From positions 128,301,613 to 128,365,612 of the forward strand of contig NC_031769.1 in the NCBI RefSeq assembly GCF_001522545.3: 64,000 nt of DNA, read 5' to 3'. The notes below the pieces were generated by a model, which saw only the letters and a program-made list of their open reading frames with translations, did no database searches and was not told the origin of the DNA. Shown piece by piece: positions 1-13,108 of the stretch. The stretch's first letter is position 1. Each line of letters begins with the position of its first letter. Source of the stretch: Parus major. Taxonomy: Eukaryota > Chordata > Aves > Passeriformes > Paridae. The position numbers and the translations under genes were made by a program.

Positions 1-282
1 CCCTATGGTCACATCTGCATGGAAAAGTAAACATGGCATGGCATGTTCTCAAGTATTGAGGCCAGCTAGTCCATCCTGGTAAATTTGCTGTTCCTCAAAA
101 TAGTAGGGGTGAGCCTTGAAAATATTTAATCTATTTATTGAAACTTAACTTGAAACGAGTAAATCAGAAGTCAGATTGGAGACTATCTAGCTGCTTTATA
201 GCAAGATGGAGGTGGCAGGAGAAAGAAGTGGGTAGATGATGGCAGGAAGAGAAAGAGGAGAATCCGAAATATGTTCAGGTCA
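1..282. other. Single-copy non-coding DNA
   Basis: Ordinary AT-rich sequence with no repeat, RNA or coding signature that I recognise. Confidence 0.6.
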
Positions 283-1110
283 GCGTCATCCTCTCCTCCC
301 TGTGGGTGGAGGAAATCTGGGGCAACCCACGTCACCCTGAGCACGCCTCTGCTGCGTACTCATGGAAGGCTGGCCAGCTCTGCTGGGTGAACACTCATCT
401 CTGCTTTTCACCATGTTGGTCTGCCATTCCCCAGAGCAGAGCACAGAGACCTGTGGAGGCAACAGGCATCCTGAAGCAGAAGCTGGTGTCACAGAGAAAA
501 TGTTTTCCATGCAAAAAAAGATCACATCTGTCTGTTCCTGTCTGCCCCATGTGGCTATGGGCAGGCTGGGTCTGCACCATTGCCCATTCAATAGCATGGC
601 ACAGGCTGCTCTGGGTCCTCACAGTTTTGGTGAGAAGGAGGAAGGAAATACAACCAAACAGCTCTTGCAAGGACCTCTCACATTAGCCGCCAAAAGAGGC
701 AGCATTTGCAGAGCATCTGCTGTCACCCAGACTCATCCCCGAGTGGATGGATGTTGGGCAGAGTTTGATTATGTGGATGGGATTGGCAGTGCTGGAGAAA
801 GTGCAGGATGAAGGTCAGGGATGTGTTTCTGTGGGTGCCTGCCATGGCACCCCAGAGATCCCACGTGGGGTGACCACCACTGACCACAGCACTGCCTGGG
901 ACTTTGTGGCATGTGGTGACCTCCGGGAGAGGTGGGTGCTCCTGGCTCTGCCCACTGCTCCTGGGGGGCTTCCCTGATGAAACCCAGGATGTCATCAAAG
1001 AGCTGGGCAGAAGGTTCATCTACCATCAAGTCCACATAGGACAAGACAGGGACAAGACAATAAAGGATACGAATGATCTGGGCAATGAACCTATCCAGCT
1101 TCCCATTCAT
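283..1110. other. GC-richer non-coding block
   Basis: This block is visibly richer in G+C than the AT-rich DNA that begins abruptly at about 1110. Because stops are rarer in such sequence, several overlapping open frames of 76 to 149 codons occur on both strands, which is what composition alone predicts. None has a recognisable domain, and the frames overlap each other on opposite strands. A minus-strand frame ending near 769 contains an LFDDILGF stretch that I could not assign. It may be old repeat DNA or an exon of a non-coding transcript; neither is shown. Confidence 0.4.
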
Positions 1111-4100
1111 TCTTTATTTATAGCTGTGGGAACTTTCTCAGGGTTTGTTTTATGATGCTTTTTCATCCTTATTTTATGGTCTTATGTCCTAGAAGTTTTC
1201 CTTGATTTCCTAAGTATTTTGTCGCCTGTTTTCTTGGTGACACTAAGAATTTGGCATGTTTTTATGCCAATAAAAGTTTTAGCAAAGCATAACACATTGA
1301 GTCTAGATATGAAAAATTGTTTTAGTTGAAAAAGTCAAGGTTTCTGTTAATCACTCTGAGTGCAACAGCATTTGCTGTTTTATTTTGGTTTATTTTCTTT
1401 CAAAATGTATTCAAAACTAAAATGTAATCAAACCAATTCAGGTTAAAACTGCACTTGTTTTCAAGCAAGTTTAATCCAAAACAATTTTTACATTTTTTTT
1501 TTAAGTAACCTTGAATACTTTATGGAAGTCTGACTAGAACATGAATAAGCATTGATATAAACATTAACTTGTTTCATTTTGTTTCTCTTATGTACCTTTT
1601 CTTGTTTAAATGCTTCTATGCACATATTTGTATGTATTGTTGGTAATCACCAAATAATATATAATAACACATGACTGAGTTATAGTTATTATTTTAAACC
1701 AGCTGTTTTTAGCAGTAATAATTTAAGGGTCTACAGTAGATTTTCTATCTAGCTATGTAATTATTTGATATAGTCCCAAATAGGATAATCTGTACTTAAA
1801 TCCAAGTGGCTGAAAGAATTGTAGTCCGTGAGGGAGCATGCAACAAGCCTGTGGCATCCAAGCATGAGAATCCTTACCTAAGAAAAAGACCTCGAAGTCC
1901 TATTTGCTGTCCAGCTTAAGTTTACCAAGGTCTGAGAATGTTGTGGTGTCAGATGTCATCACTCTCTGAGTGAAGAGGAGCAGGAGGCTCTTCCTAAGAG
2001 CACTGCACCAGTCCCAGACTGGGGGTGGGAACTACCTTGTGCCAAGCACAAGAGTATCCCTGGAGCATGGCCCCACTCAAGGCTGCCCATGTGCTTTGCA
2101 GAAGCTGAGCTGTGTTCCAGAAGCAGGTTCCCCAGGACACACCTCTCACTGCAGCGGTGTTTAAGGCAGCATACACTGTGCCAGCCCTGGGAACTGGGAG
2201 CAGCACCTTTGAGCAGCCTGATGATAACAGGGCTAGGATGCATTGCCTTGTGTGTCACTTCCACACCTGAGGCACACTCCAGCACAGGATGATGACACAT
2301 CATGTTCCTTGCACCTTTACTTATGCCATACTTCTGTTTCCCAAGCGTGCTTAAAGACTTAGCATTGAAATCCGTACTGGATTTTACCTAGTAAATCACA
2401 AATAATGGGTCTAATACTGAGCAACTATCTCAGTACCATAACAGTCTCTCTCCCTCATCTAGGGTAATGTGAGGCAGGAATTCAATCTTCCCTGCATGTA
2501 TGAGTTCCTCTTCAGTTCCATTAACTCCTTTTCTGGGCTGGCAACAGACTGCTCAACTGCAGCATCATCTTTGCATTTTCGCCTGGGTGCCTTGTGCAGC
2601 CAACAGCATTCACTGACACCCTCTCCACAGCCCTTAGCAGCTCACTCAGCTTTCCGGCTTTCCTAGGCTTTCAGGGCTTAGTGTCCTCTTTGGTTCTGGC
2701 CTCAGGCTTGGAAAAGTGAATGCTGCCAACCTGCTTGGAGCCTACAGGGTATTTTACAATTAATAGCATCCCTATTGTTTCTTCAAAGACCACTTGGTAT
2801 TTTCAGCTTGAACATATCTTTGCTATTGTTTCATTTCCTCTTTGTTTCCCCTAACAGCCTGTTTTGATTTAACTCTATGTGGTCAGTCATGACATAGATT
2901 AAACTGAACTGTGTATAACATTTAAAAAGCACATGAATAGTTGTCTTTATGTGGTTGCAGTTTGCACAATGATACTTGCTTTGCTTATTACTCTTGCTGA
3001 ATTGCCATCAGACCTGCACCTGCAGCCTGGACTAGCTGGAAACCTGTGTATTTGTATCTCAAAGTGCCTGGCAGCAATCAAAACACTGAGTTAGTCAGTT
3101 TTTGGGCTGGTGGCTTTCTTCTAGTGCTTTTTCTTGAAGGAAAATTGGCTTTGGTCTAAACATTTTCTGGGAACGTCTCCTTTTCTCAGAGGCTTTTATT
3201 GAAGTTTATTTTTCCCAGTTTTCACCACTATTACTGCTCACTTTCCAGCCAATATTAATCACCCCAATGAAAAATATCAACCTCAGCTCTTGAAAGCATA
3301 CCCCCTTAGGTGTCTTCTTTACGAGCTACAAAAGTCTGCATGAGGTTGCCCAAACATATGTTTGTGTATTTAACATTTCTCATAACCTGGCAGATGTTAC
3401 CTGCTCTATCATGTTACAGTGCAGAGTTTTCAGGTGTAATTCCTATGTCTGGAAAACTTTTCCTTGCACACAGTGTGGGCTTGCAACAGCCTGATCCTGC
3501 TGGCAGAATCTAGTGCTAATCTCTTGGCCCATATCCATGAAGCTGACCAAATCACAGAGCCCTTTTTTAAAGAGGTATGTATTCTGTTTTCCTAGTGAGT
3601 GATAATTAATGGATGTCCCACCAGCAATTTGAGAGAAGAGATGGGACTGCAGGAAACAATGAGAAACATGGGAGTCAGAAGTTCTTAGAAAGAAAAGTCC
3701 TCTTTTGCTTTGTTTGGTTGCTTGTCACTTCTTGATGTACAAAAATTTGCTTTCAAGCTATGATGCTTATAAAGGACCACATTTTTTGTGCCTCTACCTC
3801 CTCTGGATTTTCCTGAGCTTCCAACAGGGATTAATTTGGCCCAAAGCATCCACTCACAACTTCTATGGTTGCAGGGGTAGGCAGGCTTTCTGGCATGTGC
3901 TTTGCCGAGTCATTACAAATTTGGTCTCTGGGACACAGCTGTGCTGGGGCTGCTGCTCTCTCTCACAGACACTTCATGGAGCCTCAGGCTGCTGACATTG
4001 CTCGCCTCCTTGTAGTGTTTCTACCTTGCCTTCCCTCACTGGGCCAAGATGCCACAGTTATTGCCCTGCTTTCCCTCCTGCCCCTCCTTGGCACCAGCAG

Positions 4101-4999
4101 CATGGATTGTTGGGCTCCTGTGCCTGGCCACCCCTGTGCCCCGTGTGCAGGTGGCTCCCAGTGGTCATGCACCCTCTTATGTCAATGTGCAGCTCGGATT
4201 TGGGGAGACACTGGAGGTTGCTCCTTATAAAACAGAGGATGGAGCTCAAAGTAGCTCTGACTGCCTTATTAACACTTCTAGGATCTCAGGTCATCCATTA
4301 ATAGTGCTAATATATGAGGGAGAGCAGCATTCTAGTTTCATGTGTCCAATTTCTGAGACAATCCTTTTCTAATATAATTATTTTTCATCTGGTGATCCAG
4401 ATAAAAGAAAGTTCCAATGTTGTGTCTGGAAATAAGCTAGATTTAAAAAAAATGTACAAGTCCTCAATTTTATCTTTTTACTTTTGTAACTTTTCCATAA
4501 CTAAGTGACATTTTTCATGGTAGAAGAGAGAGTTTTCTCCAGATTTTCTCAGGTGTGTAAGTCCTGGAATTTAGTTCTGAACAGCCATGATAACACCATT
4601 TTTACTGAACTGTGGCTTGTGATTCAGCCCAAGCAGTGGGTTCTAGTCATCTCTCTATATACTCCCATGTGAATTAAAGAAAACATAATTTACTCTATTG
4701 CTTTTTGCAGAGATTATAGAAGATAAGGATGTGCCAGTCCCTGAAGTTCTCCACTCCTTTCTAGAGTGCAGCTCTAGAGAAAGGTAGGAGGTTTCCTTCT
4801 GCCAAACCTTGAGTGTCACACTGTTTGTTCCCAGTTTAAGTCTGAGCAGTGATGGCCTTCATGGAGGCCACCTAACTTCCTAAATTTTCTGTAGGGTAGA
4901 TAGACTTTCCTACAAAGCATCTTCTCCTAGATCTGAGTCTGGGTTTAAAATTCCATGCAGGCTGCCAGCACTGGTACTCACTTTGTCTTTTTGCTTGAC
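1111..4999. other. Single-copy non-coding DNA, AT-rich with a GC-richer patch
   Basis: Mostly AT-rich sequence without recognised repeats. A patch at about 1970-2300 is GC-richer and gives short overlapping frames on both strands, and 3865-4300 does the same. None of these frames shows a domain, a signal peptide followed by a plausible mature protein, or a splice-bounded exon that I recognise. Confidence 0.55.
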
Positions 5000-5014
5000 A
5001 AGTCTTACCCCTAG

Positions 5015-5665
5015 ATGTTTCCTCCTTGCAGCTCACATGACTACAATGCATCTAAAAGCCAAGCAGCCCCTACTTTTCACAGTACATCTTGCTTTAAGGA
5101 TCCTGGAGGCTTCTCTGCAATGTATTTGCCATATAGTCATTTATTTCACTCTCATTTTCTTTCATCTAAGAAAGCAGCCCTGGCATTAAAGCCCGTGGCA
5201 TCACGCAGGGGTCCTGCCCATGCTGGTACACAGCAGCAGACTGCAGAGCAGCACACGGCATTGGTCTCACTTCTGCTGAACGCTGGTCCTTTGAACACTG
5301 CCTGTGCCTCCAGAGGAAAACAGAAGATATGTCAGGCTAAGTTAATTTGTGGGCTAGACAAGCTGAACAGTATCTCTGTAAGGGTTTTGCACAGAATGTA
5401 CCGGTGTCTCCAGACTTGGAAAGAGTTTGCCTTTCTGAGTCAGGCAATGGCAGCCAAATTCAGATGTGAATCTGAGTTCTCCAACTCTGGAGGGAGTCTG
5501 AGCTGGTGTATTTTACACCTTCTTCCGCCTCCCCTCATCCCAGGAGTGCATTATGCTGGCCTAGCTTCCCTCAGATGTAGTTTTCATTTATGTTCACTGA
5601 GATGCACTCAGACTCACATCCACCAGCCACAGATTAAATCCCCCAGCTTTTTGCATGAGTCCTGA
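5015..5665 (+). other. Longest open frame in the window (216 codons), unassigned
   Basis: An ATG-initiated frame of 216 codons ends at a TGA at 5663-5665. The predicted protein is rich in Ser, Leu, His, Cys and Pro, and shows no motif, transmembrane pattern, repeat or domain that I recognise. A second frame overlaps its start (4983-5189). A run of this length is only mildly unexpected in 64 kb read in six frames, so chance is the leading explanation. A lineage-specific transcript or an exon of a non-coding RNA cannot be excluded from sequence alone. Confidence 0.12.
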
Positions 5666-7854
5666 ACCTAGCCATCTAAGGCTGCATTTAAGGAATTTAA
5701 GTAAGTCTTAATTTAGTTACTAAACCACCACCAAAGGGCTGAGAGAGAAATGAGTGTTGCAAGAAGAGCAGCTAACAGAGGAGCATAAATTCAAATTAGG
5801 TTTCTCCTTTTTTTTTTGCCTCTGTACTCATTTGCTCCTGACCATTGGTAATGGTCACTAATTATTAACTGGTCTTTCTGATGTACTTTTGGGACCCAGG
5901 AGATCCTGATGTGAAGAGGACAGTTCAGAGTGAGATTTCCTTCCACCACTGAAGCCAAGGTGGGCATGGGCTGTAGATGAGCCCACAACTTAATCTAAGA
6001 ATAAGCACTTGCATTTACTTAATAATGTATGTATGTTGACATGTATCTCATTATCAACAATGTAGTCAATGACACTTTTCTCATTACTGATATATTTTGA
6101 TACATTTATCATAAATTTAATTATCAACATATATGCTTTAATATCCTGAAGACAGCCTTTTACCACTTCAGAAGAAAAGAGAGAAAAAAAGCACACATAC
6201 AGCTAAAACCTTGGCATATCTCATCAAAAATATATCTCTGTTCATATTCAACAGTGACTAAACTTTGAGGTACCTTCTATATTTTAATTTAAACCACCTA
6301 ATAACTATGCTCATATACTCTGAGTCATATTTCCTTTGTCTTTGCCATTGACAAAGTCCTCAGGGAGACTGAGGACTGTATATATCTTGTGGGGGGAACA
6401 AGTTATTTCTTGAAATAGCTTTCCCATCTACCCCAGTTTTGACTGATTTTAGTGGTACCCTACACTACACTTATCTGTGGTTTTCTCACTCTCTAGATGA
6501 GTAACATGTTCGGTTTCCTAAGCTGCTAAACCGGTACTTTTCATCAGCACTAACCTCATATTGAAAAGAAAAGGAAATTCAGGCATTATATTTTAGCTAA
6601 GGAAATGGGCCAAGGATGAACATAGCATAGCTGTAATCCTTTGTCATTACAAAGGGGCAGTTTTCATGGGTTATACATGATAGAAGTATTATTTTTTATT
6701 GACCGCTACAGTCAGGGAGCCATGGAAAAGATTTTGTAAATGTTTTGATTTATTTATATAATTGAAAACCTTCTTCTTCCAAACATGAAATAAAGTCCAG
6801 ATTGTATGTGTTTGAATTTGGATCGGTTTCTCTTTTATCATCTTCTTCCATTGCTTGCCAAAGTGGAAGAGACAGAAGGCCCCATGAAGAAAACATCTCT
6901 CAGTGTCAGCCAAATTAGGGATCACATGCTTTGAAATGAAGGAAAGGTGATCTCTCATTGTAGTTTATTCCATCAACCATTTCCAGCATTCTCAGGACAT
7001 CTGTAAATACTGTAATCTCAATTTCCTCTTCCTCAGCACTTTATAAAATCGAACATATGTTAAGAGGGAAGGAGTAAAGATAGCTGATCATGTTTAGGTG
7101 TGATTACACTACTGCTCTGGCTTAATGATTGCGTTAGAACAGGGCTCTGGAAATGGCAAAGACTATGAATTCTCTCTTTTTTCCCTTGCTTTACTGAGTG
7201 TCTCCCACAAAGATCAAGGAAAAATACTTTCTCTTTGTAAAAAGCAGACCTGTTTTTCTGACTTGAGTGAAAAATAATGGTGACATTCATAATTCAGGTA
7301 CTCCTTTTTAACTTCAGGTTCTTTTTTATTCCTTTTCCCCCTATTTTGTCCGTTTTAGTTATATAAAGATTGAGCTGTTAATATTGTGTCCTTGTCAGAG
7401 ATTCTGCCTAGTGGCATTTGTCCAAAGTAGGTTTCTTAAACTTGTGAACTTTTCTTCTGGCTCACAGCCCTAAGATTTTCCTGGTCTAAGAAGTTTTACC
7501 ACTCCTGAAGATAGATCTGAGAAGTGAAACTCGTCTTGGTGGACAGAAGGGACTGCCACTTCCTGCTCGCTTTCCCTTCCAACTCTGCCTGCTCATCACC
7601 CTCTACTGACAGCTCCACTGCTCCACTGGATTTTCTGCTGGAGCTGCTTCTGTGAGTTTTCTAACCTGTGCCTGTCCAGATCAGACAGATGACCTAAAAC
7701 ACTTTGAGTAATAATGTCTGCTAATCTGGATGAATCAGATGAGACAGTGTTCTTGTGACTAGATCACTTGTCAGTCTTGAGAGGGACAAGGGAGAGTAGG
7801 TGGAAAGCATTTTACACTCCATAACAGATTCTACAATAGGGTTTTTTTATTTTA
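5666..7854. other. Single-copy non-coding DNA
   Basis: AT-rich sequence with short open frames only. I see no repeat family, RNA gene or exon in it. Confidence 0.6.
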
Positions 7855-7890
7855 CAGATATATATATATTATTTATTTTTTTTTTTTTAC
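7855..7890. repeat. AT dinucleotide and T-rich simple tract
   Basis: A short (TA)n run is followed by ATTTATT and a homopolymer of about 14 T. Simple-sequence DNA with no evident function. Confidence 0.8.
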
Positions 7891-10800
7891 AAGTGGGAGC
7901 TAGGTAAAGAAAAGCACGCTGAAACAAGTGGTGACTGGGTGTCTTCTGTAGAAGAAGGCAGGAAAACAGACATTTGTACTATATAGGCAGGAGATCAATT
8001 ACACCCCAAACTGCCAAAGGCAAGACCTGAGCAAGTTAATCTATTTCATAATGTGTTCCAACTCTGTCTGGTTAGCAGTGTAACATTCTTGGTTATTTCA
8101 AACCCTGTTCTCTGTTATCTTGGTAGCTAACGGCCTTCACTATGTAAGTGGACTGTATTTCCCCACACACTAATACTGGAAAACAACTTCTGGGCCCTGA
8201 GAAGACCCTCTAACCAGAAATCAACAGCAAAACAAGCACAGCTGAGAAAAGTTGTTCATTGACGTGAGTCTACATAAAATCACTGCTAAGCTGAGCCAAA
8301 TTCACATCAGTGGCCAGGTGCATCACAGGTGATTTTGCCATATGCATATTCAAAGGTTTCTCCACTCCCATTTTCTGCTCACTGCAAAAGTGAACAAACC
8401 TATGAAAGTATAAAAGCAAAGTTTGGATGGGGTAAGAGCGAATGTTTTTTGTTCTCCCACATCACATTTTCCCTTCACAACAGTGTGGTGCCTCAGCTCC
8501 ACACAGCAAATTGTATGCAGATGACAGTAGATGGAGTTTAGAAGCTGCAGCTCTGGATGCCAGGTTCTTCCCTTGCAAGAGAGCTTAATGAGCTCTTAGT
8601 GGGTAAGAGAAGCCAAAGAGCCCCAGTACAGCTCAGCCTAGGATTTCTGCCAGTAGTTAGTTGAAGGCTGCCCAATCTATCCAGACTTCATGACAACAAC
8701 AGGTTGGGGTGAGACTCCAGAGATTTTGAAACCTGAGGTGAACTGCTGGGTCCTGGTGGTTTGTGTTGTGGATGATTGCTCAAAGTGCCCCTGAGCACAG
8801 GCTCAAATATCCATCAAGAAATGGGTCAGAGCCTCTGGCAGATGCCTGAAATGTGCATCTTTGTAGGTCTTCTAATATGTTGTGTCTCTGCCAGCCTCCT
8901 ACAGTAGAAGGAATGATGCATGAGACACTTGAACATCACTCGTGATTTTGAATAAAGGCTCAGCCCCTGCCTATTACCAAGCAAGTTGTTTTCTGGTGGT
9001 TCTTTGTACAAGTTCAAGTGAATACTGGCCCAACATGTGCCATTTTAAGTAATTTTAAGTAATGAGTACTATATTCAAGGGGTATTCCAGATTTCAAGCA
9101 AGATATATCTCAATCCTTTGCCAAGCTGGAAATTAATTGCTTGAAGTATGTTTCTCAGTCACTAGATAGTGTCTCTTCTGCTGTGACATAGTTCTCCTGT
9201 GAGCAGGTAAGGCAGCTTTAACCTTGTCCTGAACTTGCCAGCTCCAGGCAACAGTAGTCTTCTGTAGAGAAGCATTTATCTAAAGTGAGTGGTAAATTCA
9301 GGAGAACAGATAATTTTACCAGATCAATATTTTAAACCACTAAAAGGCAGAAGATGACCTGTGCAAAAACAGTTCTATCAGAAAGAGTTCATGAAAAGCC
9401 ATCTAAATTGCTTTTCACTGAGCAGGTTATGTAAGATGAGCAAAGAGATCAAATTGGTAGACTTTACTAATAGCCTTTTCCAGCTTTCAATTGGTGCATC
9501 TTTGCTCTAACTCACAGTAGAAATATGTGGAATGTGCACGTATCCTTATTCTCTGTGGTAAAGCTCATTCTAGTTTGGAGGTTTTCTTGCACAAACTGGG
9601 AACAGTCAGACTGAAAAGCCTCCAAGTGTGACACACTCCAGGTTTTTCTTGTGGTGTGTCACTCTCTTTTCTTCCTTTTTGGTTGTATTGCCCACTTTTT
9701 CTAGTGCTTTAACTAAAAAGAAGAAAATAAAGGAGGAATTTTGTAGTTTTGATAATGTTAGAACAGAATGTTTCACATTTTCAGAATTCCACTTTCCTCC
9801 CCCACATTGTTTAGCTGAAACAATTTGCTGAATTCAATCCAAACTTTCAAACAGCTTCAGTTGTCCTTCATTTTTGGTGAGTAAACTATTTGTCTAAAAA
9901 TTTTTGTCCAGAACTAAAATTTATCTCAAAATTCTTATAAATAAGATTTGAAATGGAACATTTACCACTGCTATATTTTAGGGGGAAAACCCCCCTACCA
10001 TCCATCACTGGTTTTAAGCATTATGGATTATGACCCAAAAAGCTATGTTGTAAAAGATAACACCTCAGCCATATAACTAAATAATTTAAAGATCCCTACT
10101 TACGTGTTCTTGAATTTTCACTGACTTTTCACATCCTCCTAAGTTATGGCATTGCATGTCTTCTGACTATGTGTTGTTTTCCATCTCAGAGGAGACTTAC
10201 CAAATTTTTGGTATACGTCCTGTCTCCAGGTTGAGCAATATGTAATTAAATAATGCTTTTCAGGTGGTTTGGGGTCCATGGTTAAAAGACAACAAAGAAA
10301 TTCAGATCTTTGTTTTCAGGAAGTTTATTACTTTGTGTTCATGATATACTAACTCTGTAGACTTGACTTGCATAAGTAATTTCACTTTTTGTAACATCTC
10401 TAACTAATCACAGTTGCAGTATGACAGATCCAAATTGGACAGATGTTTCTTAAAAATAAAATGTCCAAAGGCAATAGTGTTGAAGTTGCCAGTGAAAAAA
10501 CAAAGACATCTGTACTTTTAAACTGAATCTGAGGGGGTTATATTCCTTCTCCTAAGTTCCTCTAATTTTTAGGTCACGTTAGAATCAGTATGTGTTAGTG
10601 ATTTGTGAAGACCATTGTCTAGTAATGTCAAAAACTAAAAATGAAATCTATTTAATTTGGTATCACTCTGTGAGCTTCACTGTGTTTTTCAAATATTTCT
10701 TAATTTCTTCTTGGGGTAACATTCTCTCATGGGCTGTTAGGCCAGCAAATGCGTATTTCATGCACTTTCATGTGTCTATCAACTGAAAGCTCAGTTCCTG

Positions 10801-12535
10801 ACAATCTCTTTTTCTCTTCTCTTTTTTACACTGGTATTCAGAATAAAAAGATTGATTTGCAGTAGCCATGCTTATCCAGTCACTGTATCTTAGGCAAACT
10901 TTAAAATTCTATATTTTTGCATCAAATTGATTGTTTATTAATTATCAGTAGCAATGGTATTTTTCCAATGCAATCTTAACAGTGGTTCACAACATCATAG
11001 CCAAATTTGACTCTGTGACAGATGTCCAGAGATAAAGTAGTCACTACTGCTAAAAATGTCAAGTATCTGTGGTTACCATATAGTGACATCTGAATTATCA
11101 TAGTTATTTCATATTCTGATTTATATACACACACAGTGCTGTGTGGTATTCATGTGATATTCATGTTGTGATCACATTTAACATTATAAAAAGGTGCAGG
11201 CAGGAGCCATGTTGCCTAATAGGCTGTAATGTAATGAGGCTGATGAACTGAAAAGCTAAATTTGTAAGTGTGATATAAAAGCCTAAATAGAATGAGACTG
11301 GAGCATGAGGAAAAAAAACAACAAACAAACCAAAACAACAAACATAGGGAGTGTTTGTCCCATTCTCTACCTGCTTTATTTTGGGAGGTGTTTCACTGAA
11401 ATCAGAATTGCAGGCGGTCCCCCCTACAGAAAAGATAGTTATCTTGCAGGACAGGAAAAACAGCCAAGGGGACAGTTCTACAGCAATATAAAATGTAAAT
11501 CCCATATGATAAATGTGTATTTTCCTCTGTCTTAGCTTTTCAGTCCAGAAAGAACATCTGGTTTTTTGTAACCATTCTAGAAAGACTAAGACAAAGCCTA
11601 TGTCCAGATTTCCCAATAAGCTGGAAAATGAATGGATCACTTTTCAGTGGAAGTTTAGCTGACAGCTTTTTGACTGTATTACATACAGCAGGTATTTTGT
11701 TTTCATGTGAACATGATGCAATTTGCTTTTTCAAAGTCTGCCTTCCAGTGGTGCTAGGTCTGATTCTGGACACATGTGGAAGGAGGAGCAGGTGCCCCAG
11801 GTGCATTATCAAAGCATCCAAACTGTTGGCTGTCTGAACTGTTGGAAGTGAGATACAGCCTACCTTAACAACTCTATTAAAAATTAATGTAATTAACACA
11901 TCTCACAGTATAAATAGACATGTCTATATACATCGATATTAATACAGTGTGCTAAAAGCAGAACTGAGTATGTTTTCCTTCTTAAAGCTTCAGATAAATT
12001 ATCCATGTTTTCAAATACTGTCTTTCAAACTATAGCACCAAGATAATTAGTATTAATTCTACACTAAGATTTCAGTTATAATAAATTTTTAAAATGATGA
12101 CTTCTTATTGTCATCCCTATTTAACAAATCTTTAGGGAGTGTCAATCAAATTATTAGGAGTTCTCTGAAGTCTTTGAGAACAGAAGCAATTCTAGAATGC
12201 TGCCTTCAAAAAATATTTATGAGATTCAATGCCTAAACCAGATTTATTTTATTAAATGAAGACTTGAATATTCATTTTTAATTTAAATATTATTTCTGGA
12301 ATGTCATCTGGATAATTTTGCATACCATATTGTCAAATTAATAAGTAAATGAAGGTTTATAAAGATAATACTAATTCATTCTACCTTTTGAATGATGGTC
12401 TAGTGTTTCATGAACTCTTATTTGTAATTAATCTAGTATGATATGGGAAGTAAGACAACATCTTAGAGTAGTTATTGACCTGTACATCAGCGGCAAGAAA
12501 AATACAATAATTAAGTAATTTAAGTTATTAAAGTG
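7891..12535. other. Single-copy non-coding DNA
   Basis: AT-rich sequence. A minus-strand frame of 159 codons at 11161-11640 overlaps a 119-codon minus frame (11540-11899) and plus-strand frames. Its hydrophobic, Phe-rich composition is what the complement of A-rich DNA gives. I recognise no repeat or gene here apart from the small duplication listed at 9043. Confidence 0.55.
9043..9062. repeat. Perfect 10-bp tandem duplication
   Basis: The decamer TTTTAAGTAA occurs twice in direct succession without mismatch. This is a typical small replication-slippage duplication. Confidence 0.85.
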
Positions 12536-12577
12536 CATTTAATAAGTGCCATCCCACATTTAATAAGTGTCATACCT
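12536..12577. repeat. 21-bp tandem duplication, two units
   Basis: Two adjacent 21-bp units both begin CATTTAATAAGTG and differ at three positions in their 3' halves. The divergence shows the duplication is not recent. Confidence 0.85.
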
Positions 12578-13004
12578 CATAGATAATGGCCTTGGTGGTG
12601 GAATATAGTAGGCTCTTGCAACAGTCACTGTGAGAGGGCTTTAACTGAATTGGGTCCTGCTTCTTCTGCCAAAAGGGAGGCACAGGAATCTGAATTTTTG
12701 CTTCCCTCTCCCCAAGTACATTACTTAAATCAATTTCACTCCCTCAAATAGGAAAGGTGACTTTTTAATCTTCATTGTCTCCATGAACATCCTTAAATAC
12801 ACCAAACTTTAGTTATATTTGAGTGAAAGAAGCCTCCAGTAGCTGAAAGTATAGTAAATGTTCTTCTTTTCATACTCTGCTTTTTAAAATTGTTTAATAT
12901 GATACAAATAAAGCATGTCATAAATAAAAGTGGAGAAGACATTAAAAGAAAAAAGAATGAAAAAAAAACCCCAAAGCAAAATGACTAATAAATTATTAAT
13001 TTAA

Positions 13005-13108
13005 CTGTATATAAATTATATACATATATATGCACAAAACCATATACATATGTGTTTTTGTACATATGTTTTTGCATATATGTATTTATATTTTTTTGTA
13101 TATACATA
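13005..13108. repeat. AT-rich tract with TATAC/ATATG repeats
   Basis: Interspersed TATATA, TACATATA, GTACATATG and TTTTTG units form a degenerate alternating purine-pyrimidine tract of about 100 bp that can fold on itself. Two related TACATATG-plus-TTTTTG units suggest local duplication. Confidence 0.75.

Noticed and set aside
769..1110. Minus frame with an LFDDILGF stretch, considered as part of an RT or phosphatase
   Set aside because: No second motif at the expected distance; the frame sits in a GC-richer block full of overlapping frames.
11161..11640. 159-codon minus frame
   Set aside because: No domain; hydrophobic composition is explained by base composition, and other frames overlap it.
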